Assembly: GCF_002849595.1 (NCBI RefSeq) | Contig: NZ_NRQR01000026.1 | Coordinates: 124,001 to 188,000 of the forward strand | Origin: Luteimonas rhizosphaerae | Lineage (GTDB): Bacteria > Pseudomonadota > Gammaproteobacteria > Xanthomonadales > Xanthomonadaceae | Length of the DNA: 64,000 bases | Direction of reading: 5' to 3' | Shown here: positions 56,053 to 64,000 of the stretch, one piece after another | How the letters are laid out: each line of letters starts with the position of its first letter | Numbering within the stretch: the stretch's first letter is position 1 | Notes under the pieces: model-generated | Databases searched by the model: none | What the model was told of the DNA's origin: nothing | The model's input: the letters and a program-made list of their open reading frames with translations, nothing else | Position numbers and translations under genes: made by a program

Positions 56053-59000
56053 ACGGGAACCGCAACATGAAGATGAAACTGCTCGACGCCACCCTGCTGG
56101 GCATTCTGGCCAGCATGGCGTCGGCAGCCGCGACGGCGCAGGACGCTGTCGCGACGGACGCAGCGAACGCAGCGCCGACCGGTACCGCAATCGATTGCGA
56201 CGATTCGGGGTGCCGCGACGGCGATACGACGCTGTTCCAGCTGCGCACGCGCAGCTTCGGCCAGCCGGTGACCACGGGCACGTCCGCGCGTTCGTCGTCG
56301 GCCGCGTTGCAGCCCGATCGCCGCGTCAGCGTGGCGCTGGAGCAGCCGGGACGCGCGACCGCGCTCGGTCGCTTCTCGGTGCAGTTGCCCGGCGGTGGCG
56401 CGATCTGGGCGACCGAAGATCCCGATCTCGGCCAGCCCGAGCTGTCGGTGTCCGGCCCGTCGCTGGCGCCGTTCGAAGCCGGCCGCATCACGCGTCCGGT
56501 GCGCTTCTACGCGCGCAGCAACTATGTCGACTTCATCGATCGCCTCGAGCTCACGCTGTATCGCGCCAGCGATGCCGATCTGATCGAGCCGATTGCGCAG
56601 TTCGACCTGCCGCACGCGGCCGTCGCCGATGCGGAGTGGGACGGCACGCTGCCCGCCGGTCGCCAGTTCCGTCCCGGTGACGAGCTGGTCTACGTGCTGC
56701 GTGCCTACGACGCGCAGGGCCACTTCGACGAGACGTACACGCATCGCCTGCAGCTGGTCACACCGGCCGAGGCCGATCGCGGCGACCAGATGCTGCGCTC
56801 CGGCACCGAGCGTGCACTCGGCACCGCGCTGACCGCCGACGAGGCGGCCACGCAATCGCTGGTCGATGCCGTGTTCTCCGGCAACGGCCTGCGCCAGCAG
56901 AACATTCCGGTGTACGGCTCGCGCGTGCGTATCCAGGGTCGCAACCTGGCCGAAGGCCAGACGCTGCTGATCAACGGCGACAGCTACCCGGTCGATCTTG
57001 AACGCAAGTTCGTCGCCGAGTATCTGATGCCCGTCGGCCAGCACCGGTTCGACATCGGCCTGCAGAACCGCAATGGCGACACCGCGCACCACGCGCTGGA
57101 TGTCGACGTCAGCGGCCGCTATTTCTTCGGCGTCGGCATCGCCGATGTCACCGTGTTCCAGAACAAGGCCAGCGGTCCCGGCCGCGAACTGGCACTGGCC
57201 GGACGCGAAGACGACATCCTCAGCGATGGCCGCCTGGCGTTCTACGGCAAGGGCAAGATCGGCGGCAAATACTTGATCACCGCGCAGGCCGACACGCAGA
57301 ACCGGCCGCTCGGCGATCTGTTCGACGGCTTCACCGCCGCCGATCCGCAGGACATCTTCCGCCGCGTCGATCCGGATCTCTACTACCCGAGCTACGGCGA
57401 CGATTCCACGACGTATCGCGACGTCGACACCATGGGCCGTTTCTACGTGCGCATGGACTGGGACAAGAACCAGGCGCTGTGGGGCAACTTCTCGACCGGC
57501 TTCACCGGCACCGAGTACGGCCAGTACCAGCGTGCGCTCTACGGCGCGGCGCTGGCGTGGCGTTCGCGCGCGGCCAATGTCTGGGGCGACCCGGTCAGCG
57601 AACTGCGTGCGTTCGGCTCCGAAGCGCAGACCGCGCCGGGTCACAGCGAATTCGTCGGCACCGGCGGCAGCCTGTACTACCTGCGCCACACTGACGTGTT
57701 GCCGGGGTCGGAACAGGTGGTCGTCGAAACGCGTGACCCGACGACGGGCCGCGTCGAAGTTCGCAGCGTGCTGCTGCGCGGCGCCGACTACGAGATCGAC
57801 GAGCTGCAGGGCCGCATCATCCTGACGCGTCCGCTGATGCCGGTCTCGCGCGACAACGTGCCCACGATTACCCGTGACGCACCGCTCGACGGTTTCGAAC
57901 AGCGCCTGATCGTCGACTACGAATGGGTGCCTGCGGGCTTCGATCCCGACGAGATCGCTGCCGGCGTGCGCGCCAAGCAGTGGTTCGGCGATCACGTCGG
58001 CCTCGGCGCGACCTGGGTCGACGAGAACCGCGCCGGCGAGGACTACACGCTGATGTCGGCCGACCTGACCCTGCAGGCCGGCAAGGGCACCTACCTCAAG
58101 CTCGAGCACAGCCGCACCGAGTCCACCGGCGCGCCGGTGTTCTTCTCCGACAACGGCGGTTTCACCTTCACCCAGCTCAACCCGGTCGGTCCGCGCGAAG
58201 GCGAGGCGAGTGCGGTCGAACTGCGCGCGAACTTCCGCGAGCTCGGCTGGACCGCGCAGGACTGGAGCACGGGTGCATGGTGGCGCCGCGTCGATGCCGG
58301 CTTCTCGGTCGCGCGCTTCGACACCGGCGCCGACATCGAGGAATACGGCGCTGAAGTGCTGGGCGAGTTCACGTCCGACATCGGCTTCTACGCGCGCTAC
58401 AGCCGCGCCGAACGCGGCGTCGATGCGCTGGTGCAGGCGCAGGCGACGACCGAGTGGCGCTTCTCCGATGTCTCCGCGCTCGCCGCCGAACTGCGCCGTG
58501 TGCAGGAAGAGCGCGCGGCGACGGCGGACATCGCCGGCACGCTCGGCGCCTTGCGCTACACGCATCGCTTCGGCACGTCGCTCGACGTCTACGGCGTTGC
58601 GCAGCTGACGCTCGACGATGACGGCGGCCGTTACGCGGACAACGATGCGTTCACGCTCGGCAGCCGCTACAACTTCGCCAACCTCTCCACGCTGGGCGGC
58701 GAAGTCACGACCGGTGATCGCGGTGACGCGGCGCAGGTCAACGGCGAGTACCGGCTGTCGCCGCAGCATGCGCTGTACGGCGCCTACACCTACTCGACGG
58801 ACACCACCGAGTACGACCCGCTGTTCAATCCGACCCGCCAGAACGGCTGGACGCTCGGCCAGCGCTGGCGCCTGTCGAACCAGGTCAACATCTTCAACGA
58901 AAGCCAGTTCCTCAAGACCCGGCAGGAGTCGGGCCTGGCGCACACCTACGGCATGGATTTCTATCCGGGCGTGGGCTGGAACCTCGGCTTCACGCTGTCG

Positions 59001-59756
59001 GACGGCGAGTTGACCACGCGCGATGGCGGCCAGGTCGACCGGCGCGCGATCAGCGTCTCGGGCGGTCGCGCGTCGAACGTCACCGACTGGCAGAGCAAGA
59101 TCGAGTGGCGCGAGGACACCGGCGCGGAACGTCGCACGCAGTGGATCACCACCAACCGCGTGCAGCATCGTCTCAACGAAAGCTGGCGCGTCGCCGCGCG
59201 CTTCAACTACGCCGACACCCAGGACGATCTCGATCCGCGCGCCAGCGCGAAGTTCATCGAGAGCAACCTCGGCTTCGCGTACCGCCCGTGGGACGGATCG
59301 CGCTGGGGCCTGTTCGGCCGTTACACGTATCTGTACGACCTGGCGACGCTGGGCCAGCTGGGCGGCGCGGACTACGACCAGAAGTCGCAGGTGCTCTCGC
59401 TCGAAGGTGTGTACCGCATCGACGACCGCTGGGAAGTCGCCGGCAAGCTCGCACGCCGCGAAGGCGAAGCGCGCTACGGCCGCGGCACCGGCGCTTGGTT
59501 CGACTCGGCGACGACGTTCGCCGCCAGCCAGCTGCGCTACGAACTGCTGCAGAAGTGGCACGCGCTGGCCGAGTACCGCTGGCTCGACGTCGATGACGGC
59601 GGCACCCGCCAGGGCTGGATGGCCGGCGTGGACCGCGACATCGGCCGCAACTTCCGCGTGGGCGTGGGCTACAACTTCACCGATTTCAGTGACGATCTCA
59701 CCGATCTCGACTACGACCACCGCGGGTTCTACATCAACTTCGTCGGCAGCTACTGA
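56049..59756 (+). CDS. Large outer-membrane beta-barrel protein
   Basis: 1235 residues from GTG 56049, which overlaps the stop of the giant gene; ATG 56067 is an alternative. A signal peptide ends near ATAQ. Residues about 60-330 are beta-sandwich-like modules (FSVQLPGGGAIWATEDPD; GSRVRIQGRNLAEGQTLLIN). From about 360 on, alternating amphipathic strands with many Tyr/Trp-ended turns form a large barrel (GRFYVRMDWDKNQALWGNF, LRYTHRFGTSLDVYGVAQL), closing with GFYINFVGSY, whose terminal aromatic fits BAM recognition. It may export or anchor the giant repeat protein encoded just before it; that role is inferred from coupling, not from a known family. Confidence 0.82.
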   Translation: MNGNRNMKMKLLDATLLGILASMASAAATAQDAVATDAANAAPTGTAIDCDDSGCRDGDTTLFQLRTRSFGQPVTTGTSARSSSAALQPDRRVSVALEQPGRATALGRFSVQLPGGGAIWATEDPDLGQPELSVSGPSLAPFEAGRITRPVRFYARSNYVDFIDRLELTLYRASDADLIEPIAQFDLPHAAVADAEWDGTLPAGRQFRPGDELVYVLRAYDAQGHFDETYTHRLQLVTPAEADRGDQMLRSGTERALGTALTADEAATQSLVDAVFSGNGLRQQNIPVYGSRVRIQGRNLAEGQTLLINGDSYPVDLERKFVAEYLMPVGQHRFDIGLQNRNGDTAHHALDVDVSGRYFFGVGIADVTVFQNKASGPGRELALAGREDDILSDGRLAFYGKGKIGGKYLITAQADTQNRPLGDLFDGFTAADPQDIFRRVDPDLYYPSYGDDSTTYRDVDTMGRFYVRMDWDKNQALWGNFSTGFTGTEYGQYQRALYGAALAWRSRAANVWGDPVSELRAFGSEAQTAPGHSEFVGTGGSLYYLRHTDVLPGSEQVVVETRDPTTGRVEVRSVLLRGADYEIDELQGRIILTRPLMPVSRDNVPTITRDAPLDGFEQRLIVDYEWVPAGFDPDEIAAGVRAKQWFGDHVGLGATWVDENRAGEDYTLMSADLTLQAGKGTYLKLEHSRTESTGAPVFFSDNGGFTFTQLNPVGPREGEASAVELRANFRELGWTAQDWSTGAWWRRVDAGFSVARFDTGADIEEYGAEVLGEFTSDIGFYARYSRAERGVDALVQAQATTEWRFSDVSALAAELRRVQEERAATADIAGTLGALRYTHRFGTSLDVYGVAQLTLDDDGGRYADNDAFTLGSRYNFANLSTLGGEVTTGDRGDAAQVNGEYRLSPQHALYGAYTYSTDTTEYDPLFNPTRQNGWTLGQRWRLSNQVNIFNESQFLKTRQESGLAHTYGMDFYPGVGWNLGFTLSDGELTTRDGGQVDRRAISVSGGRASNVTDWQSKIEWREDTGAERRTQWITTNRVQHRLNESWRVAARFNYADTQDDLDPRASAKFIESNLGFAYRPWDGSRWGLFGRYTYLYDLATLGQLGGADYDQKSQVLSLEGVYRIDDRWEVAGKLARREGEARYGRGTGAWFDSATTFAASQLRYELLQKWHALAEYRWLDVDDGGTRQGWMAGVDRDIGRNFRVGVGYNFTDFSDDLTDLDYDHRGFYINFVGSY

Positions 59757-59786
59757 CGCCGCTCCGGTAACGCACAGGCTTCGCTC

Positions 59787-61182
59787 ATGATCGATCATCG
59801 CCCCGCTTCCGCCCGTTGCCGTGCCGCGCTTTCCGTGGCGACCGCACTGGCGCTCACCGTTGCTGCAGGCGGCGCGTCCGCGCAGGTCGGCATCGCGGCC
59901 GTGCAACGCAGCTTCATCAATCTCAGCTTCGAGCAGCCGAACCTGCAGACGGTGGGGTGTCGCGTCTATATCGGCGAGCAGTACGTGCCCGGCTGGACGA
60001 CGACGCACAGTGCGCAGCCGCAGGAAAATTCCGGAGGCTGCGTGACGCCGCCCGGCTTCGTCGTCGGCGCTTCAGCACCGATCATCGAGCTGTGGCGCAC
60101 GCCACGTACGAATGGCTTGACCGTGAACGCGCGCAATGGGTCCCAGCTGGCCGAGCTGAATGCTTCGGAGCTGTCGCGGATCTCGCAGAACGTCTGCCTC
60201 GTCCCGGGTGACGACGTGCGCTGGCGCTTCAGCCACAAGGGACGTGACAGTGCCACCATCCCGGACCGGATGCAGTTTCTGCTCGGCACCGCACCCATCG
60301 TGGAGGTGGGCACCACCAATACCGGCGACGGCGGCGTGACCTCCACGTTCATCGGCACATCTGGTTCCAGTGCAGGCCCCGACGGCTGGCGCGACTACGA
60401 CGGCGAGTTCGCCTACGCAGGCGCTGGCGGTGTCACCAACATCGGCTTCGAAGCGCTCTCGGGCACGGCGACGACGGGCAACTTCCTGGACGAGATCCAG
60501 GTTCTGCTCAAGCCCTTCATCGAACTGGCGGGCGCCGGCTTCGAAACGGTCGAGGGCGCGGGTGCGGGCGCACCGTCGCTGCGCATCGTCGGCACGCTGG
60601 AGGCCGACCTGACCATCGAGGTCACCATCACCGGCGGCACCGCGGAGAACGGCGTGGACTACACGACGCCGTCGGGTGGCGCGACCTTCAGTGTGGTCGT
60701 CGCTGCGGGCACGTACGAGGGGGACGTGCTGCTGCCCCTCGGGCTCACGTCCATCGGCAATGCCCTCATCGACGGCAGCCGCACCGTGGAACTCGCACTG
60801 GCGCCCAGCCCCGACGATTTCCTGCTGAGCTCGACGGAGGCCTGCGGCGGTACCGCCAACCCTGCTGGATGACGATCTCGACCTGCAGATCCAGAAGACC
60901 GCCTCCGTGGCCAACGCGGCCGTCGGCGATCCGGTGACGTTCACTCTGCTCGCCACGCACGCCGGCGGCGCCGATGCCGACGGCGCCGTGGTCCGCGATC
61001 CGGCGGTCGCGGGTCTCGACTGCAGCGCGGCCGTGCCCACCTGCAGTGCGACCGCAGGCGCGGTCTGTCCGGCCTCGCCGACGATGTCCGCCCTGCAGGG
61101 CGCGGGACTGGTCATTCCGACCTGGCCGGCTGGCGGCACGATCGAAATCGGGTTCACCTGCGAAGCGACCGGCACGCCCTGA
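59787..61182 (+). pseudogene. Secreted Calx-beta/DUF11 protein, frameshifted near 60865
   Basis: The first frame (from ATG 59787) has a signal peptide ending ASAQ, a beta-sandwich domain (residues about 30-250) and a Calx-beta-like domain (DLTIEVTITGGTAENGVDYT), then runs off the expected path and stops at 60872. The downstream frame picks up exactly where a Calx-beta domain should end (TLLDDDLDLQIQKTASV) and encodes one DUF11 domain to 61182. A net one-base loss near 60860-60870 explains this. Third gene of the surface operon, 30 bases after the barrel gene. Real mutation or sequence error. Confidence 0.8.
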
Positions 61183-61215
61183 TGTGATGGCCGCACGCAC
61201 GCGAGCGCATCGACG

Positions 61216-62565
61216 CTAGGCCGCGACCTGATCGGTCGCGAGCGGCAGACGCATGCGGAACCGTGTCCCGCGGCCGGGGGTGCTGTCGACGGTCAACGTG
61301 CCACCGGCATCCTCGACGAGGCCCGAGGCGACGGCCAGGCCTAAGCCCGTGCCCTGACCTGCCGGTCGGGTGGTGAAGAACGGCTCGAAGATCCGCGCCT
61401 GCAGGTCGGGCGGGATGCCGTGGCCCGTATCGACGAGATCGAGCTGCATCTCGCCGTCTGCATCCGACGCGCTCAGATGGATGCCGAAGCGGCCCCCGTC
61501 GGGCATCGCCTGCGCGGCGTTGGCGGTCAGGTTGAGGACCGCGAGGGCGAACTGCGCCCGGTCGAAGAGGATCGGGCTGGCGATTTCCGTCAGGTCCAGA
61601 TCCAGCGCGATGCGCGGTCCCAGCGTCTGCCGCAACATCGGCACGGTCTCCCGCAGCGCGTCCGCCGCGTCGAAATATTCCAGATGGCTCGGGTCGTTGC
61701 GGGCGAAATGCAGGAGCTTGTGGGTGATCGCAGTGGCCCGGCGCACGGCCACGTCGAGGCCGCTCAGCACGGCATCGATCTCATCCGGGTCGCGGCTGCG
61801 ACGTCCCCGCTCCACGTACCCGAGCATCAGCGTCAGCAGATGATTGAAATCGTGGGCCACGCCGCTGGCCATGCGGCCGACGGCTTCGACTTTCTGCGCA
61901 TGCAGCAGCTGGGTCTGGGCGCGCTCGCGCGCGGCCATCTCTTCCGACAGGCGCGTGTTCGCCTTGGCCAGCGCCGTGGCCTGCCGGGTCGCCTCGGCCA
62001 GACTGCTGCGCAGGGCCGAGGACCTACGGTCGACGACGATCGTGATCAGCAGGAACATCACCGAACGCACACCCACGTCGGCGAACGTCGGGACGAGGGG
62101 CTCGCCGGTCCGGCCGGCATCGGTATAGCCGCCGGCCACCATGGCGACGACCAGTACGCCGTACATCGCCCACAGCGCGCCACGTCCGATCATCATGCCG
62201 GCGACCAGGAGCCACATCACCTGGATCGGCTGCTCGAACGTGTGCGACATCAGACCGGCCATCGCGTACGAGACCAGCATCATGCCGGCGACCACGACGA
62301 GAAGCTGACGGATCGCCCACTGGAAACGCCCACGACGAATCAGCAGCAGCGACCAGACGGCGACCGCGCTGATGACCAGGCTGGTGACCAGGGACGCGGT
62401 CTCGCCCGGTTGCCAGGGAAGGCCGCTTCCGAAGACCCGGTACAACCAGAGCAGTGGCGGGATGCTGCCCAGCAATCCGAGCACGAGCTGCAGCATCGGC
62501 GCATTGCGACGATCCACGGGATCGTGGATTGCCGGCACATCCAGCCATCGGGAAATCGGTCGCAT
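61216..62565 (-). CDS. Membrane histidine kinase with multi-span sensor
   Basis: 449 residues. Six or so hydrophobic segments in residues 20-180 form a membrane sensor (LQLVLGLLGSIPPLLWLY, QLLVVVAGMMLVSYAMAGLM). A coiled coil follows, then HisKA with His238 in GVAHDFNHLLTLMLGYVERG and an HATPase domain (NLTANAAQAMPDGG, DTGHGIPPD, GTGLGLAV). No receiver domain is attached, so it needs an external regulator; the OmpR-type gene at 49078 is a candidate. It is convergent with the surface operon. The start at 62565 was chosen because the membrane region follows; the open frame upstream has no homology. Confidence 0.87.
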   Translation of the reverse strand: MRPISRWLDVPAIHDPVDRRNAPMLQLVLGLLGSIPPLLWLYRVFGSGLPWQPGETASLVTSLVISAVAVWSLLLIRRGRFQWAIRQLLVVVAGMMLVSYAMAGLMSHTFEQPIQVMWLLVAGMMIGRGALWAMYGVLVVAMVAGGYTDAGRTGEPLVPTFADVGVRSVMFLLITIVVDRRSSALRSSLAEATRQATALAKANTRLSEEMAARERAQTQLLHAQKVEAVGRMASGVAHDFNHLLTLMLGYVERGRRSRDPDEIDAVLSGLDVAVRRATAITHKLLHFARNDPSHLEYFDAADALRETVPMLRQTLGPRIALDLDLTEIASPILFDRAQFALAVLNLTANAAQAMPDGGRFGIHLSASDADGEMQLDLVDTGHGIPPDLQARIFEPFFTTRPAGQGTGLGLAVASGLVEDAGGTLTVDSTPGRGTRFRMRLPLATDQVAA

Positions 62566-62898
62566 CCGGGGTGCCCTCGTACGTTCTGACGTCGCTGCCC
62601 ACGTGCGCGGCAGCGACTGGTGTGTGGTTGTAGCGTCGTGCGCGACGCCCGAGAAGCGGGCGTCCTGCATCCCGAGGACGGTCGCGCGGTCCTGCGTGTT
62701 GCGAATGGTATCGCCGGGAGCGCGTCGTCGTGATGTCCGCCCCGTTGCGCGCGTCGACGTCGTGGCGGCACGTGTGGCGAGGACCCGTTCGCGGATCGTG
62801 CGCAAGGCGGATCGCAATCGCGAGACGGTCGGTGCAGGCAGCGGCCTCACTCCTCCCGCGTCTCACCCCGTGACCCGCACCCGGCGCACCCTGCGCCG
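62566..62898. other. 333-bp gap without a gene
   Basis: This is the divergent region between the kinase and a small unknown gene. I see no coding sequence, hairpin with T tract or repeat of the families described elsewhere. Confidence 0.5.
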
Positions 62899-63246
62899 AT
62901 GGAATGGCAGACCGACCCCCTGCTGCGGGAAGAGATCGAAGCGGTGCGCAAGCCGTCGCGTGGCATGACCGTGCCCTACCAGTGGAGCGCCAGCGCCGGC
63001 GTGACCATGCTGACGTGGAAGGGCCAGGCGGTCGGCGCGGTGTATCCGGGCGGGCGCTACTGGCTGCACTGGCGCCGTCGCGAACATGCCGGCCGGGCCG
63101 CGTCGGCGGCGCAGGCCAAACGCTTCATGACGCGCTGGCTCGGCGCGCATCGCACCGCCGCGCCCCTGCTCGACGACGACCTGCCGCCGCCGACCCTGGT
63201 GCCGCTGGCGACCTTCCTCCGCGAACACGAGGAGCAGATCGGCTGA
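62899..63246 (+). CDS. Small protein of unknown function
   Basis: 115 residues, soluble, starting MEWQTDPLLREEIEAVRKPS. The middle (VTMLTWKGQAVGAVYPGG then RYWLHWRR) looks like a small beta-sheet with aromatic residues, and the end is helical. There is no membrane segment or catalytic motif. High-GC third positions support it as a real gene. Function unknown. Confidence 0.6.
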   Translation: MEWQTDPLLREEIEAVRKPSRGMTVPYQWSASAGVTMLTWKGQAVGAVYPGGRYWLHWRRREHAGRAASAAQAKRFMTRWLGAHRTAAPLLDDDLPPPTLVPLATFLREHEEQIG

Positions 63247-63465
63247 CGACGCGGAGACGCCGGACCCGGCTCCGCACGGACGCTTCCGGTCCTTTGCCGG
63301 ACGCGCCAGTTCGCCGGAGCAGACGCTGCCGCGGTCCGGAAACGCGGATCCCGGCGTGCCGATCCGCACGCTGGAGGCGCCGGCACGGGCATGGGCATCG
63401 CGTCGCAAGGTGATCGAATCCATGGGCCGCAGCGCTACCATGCGCCCTCCCTGGGGAGGCGCGTC

Positions 63466-64000
63466 ATGAGTCGAGCAGGTTTTTCCTTCCACCATCCCAT
63501 CGCATTCTGGCTGGGCTGCGCACTCATCATGGCGGGCGTGCTGTCGCACGGCCCGATGTTCATGATGGGCGAGCACACGCAGTGGCAGATGGTCGGCATG
63601 GCGATGACCACCGCGATGTGGATCGGCATGGCGATCATTCCGTTCGGCCTGGCGCTCTCGGCTTACGGCATGTTGCCGCGTTCCCCCGCGAACCTGCATC
63701 CCGGCATGGGCACGCCACTCGATTTCCACGTGGCCGATGGGGTGCCGCTCAGTCGCGCGCACTGGACGCTCGTGACCGTGCTCGTGGTGACGCTTGCGAT
63801 CGATGTCATGAAGCCCGCCACGCTGGGCTTCGTGATGCCGGGCATGCGCGCCGAATACGGCATGGACACGTCCGGGGCCAGCGTGCTGGCGCTGTTCGCG
63901 TTGACAGGCACGACGGTCGGTTCGGTGGTGTGGGGGCGCGTGGCGGATCGCTTCGGCCGTCGCTCCGCCATCCTGCTGTCGGCGCTGATGTTCATCGGGA
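63466..64000 (+). CDS. MFS transporter, partial (C-terminus outside window)
   Basis: The first 178 residues are present. A two-segment N-terminal extension (IAFWLGCALIMAGVLS; MTTAMWIGMAIIPFGLALSA) precedes a typical MFS start (VVTLAIDVMKPATLGFVMPG) and the loop 2-3 signature GRVADRFGRRSAILLSALM. The extra N-terminal pair of helices is unusual for the family. GGGAGG lies seven bases before ATG 63466. Substrate unknown. Confidence 0.85.
   Translation, partial: MSRAGFSFHHPIAFWLGCALIMAGVLSHGPMFMMGEHTQWQMVGMAMTTAMWIGMAIIPFGLALSAYGMLPRSPANLHPGMGTPLDFHVADGVPLSRAHWTLVTVLVVTLAIDVMKPATLGFVMPGMRAEYGMDTSGASVLALFALTGTTVGSVVWGRVADRFGRRSAILLSALMFIG

Noticed and set aside
49969..56190. A 2073-codon minus-strand open frame over the giant surface gene
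   Set aside because: It is a shadow of the high-GC plus-strand gene: the translation is Arg/Asp/Val-rich low-complexity sequence without domains, while the plus strand has a signal peptide and clear repeats.
55950..60008. A 1352-codon minus-strand open frame over the barrel gene
   Set aside because: It is an antisense shadow caused by high GC; the plus strand shows a signal peptide, barrel strands and a terminal aromatic residue.

Overview
The window is high-GC gammaproteobacterial chromosome. Gene content and protein style point to Xanthomonadaceae/Lysobacteraceae (Lysobacter, Luteimonas or Xanthomonas relatives): a homodimeric-type pyruvate dehydrogenase E1, a glutaredoxin-rhodanese fusion, DUF885 and QEGLA lipoprotein/peptidase families, many diguanylate cyclase, EAL and histidine kinase proteins, and short palindromic intergenic repeats. 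This placement is inference from the proteins; no rRNA or tRNA is present to fix it.

1-18 kb: two amidohydrolases (the first cut by the window edge), AMP nucleosidase, a small lipoprotein, a DUF924 protein, a three-part glutaredoxin fusion, a polysaccharide deacetylase, a tightly overlapping four-gene minus-strand run (aminotransferase, SGNH hydrolase, methyltransferase, unknown), rsgA with a puzzling start, a QEGLA-type peptidase, a propeller-GGDEF sensor divergent from a LuxR-type response regulator, and a DUF885 lipoprotein.

18-30 kb: a C4-dicarboxylate locus. A PAS histidine kinase is divergent from dctA, followed by an esterase-like hydrolase, an OprO/P-like porin and a malic enzyme gene (maeB) that carries a frame-breaking deletion over its Rossmann glycine motif. 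A Kef-type antiporter follows.

30-36 kb: a kinase/receiver/receiver operon and aceE with a strong terminator.

35.7-44.5 kb: the accessory region. An AT-richer pair (SIR2-domain NADase-like gene, HNH nuclease gene) sits directly behind the aceE terminator. It is followed by seven same-orientation copies of a 19-bp repeat (consensus AACGGTGYCAGGTTCACTT) that border truncated genes, duplicated genes and orphan small genes; an EAL phosphodiesterase and lipoproteins lie among them. This is the least explained part of the window.

44.5-49 kb: a LysR regulator divergent from an aldo/keto reductase, a DUF1989 + YqcI/YcgG pair (candidate heme N-oxygenase module), a YHYH/excalibur protein and an OmpR-type regulator.

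50-61 kb: a surface operon: a ~1980-residue repeat protein ending in an OmpA domain, a ~1235-residue outer-membrane barrel protein overlapping it by GTGA, and a Calx-beta/DUF11 secreted protein that is frameshifted. The regulator at 49.1 kb and a histidine kinase at 61.2 kb flank this operon and may control it. The window closes with a small unknown protein and the start of an MFS transporter.

Two clear frame breaks (maeB and the gene at 59.8 kb) and one possible break (rsgA) could be real mutations or sequence errors. Raw reads would decide.
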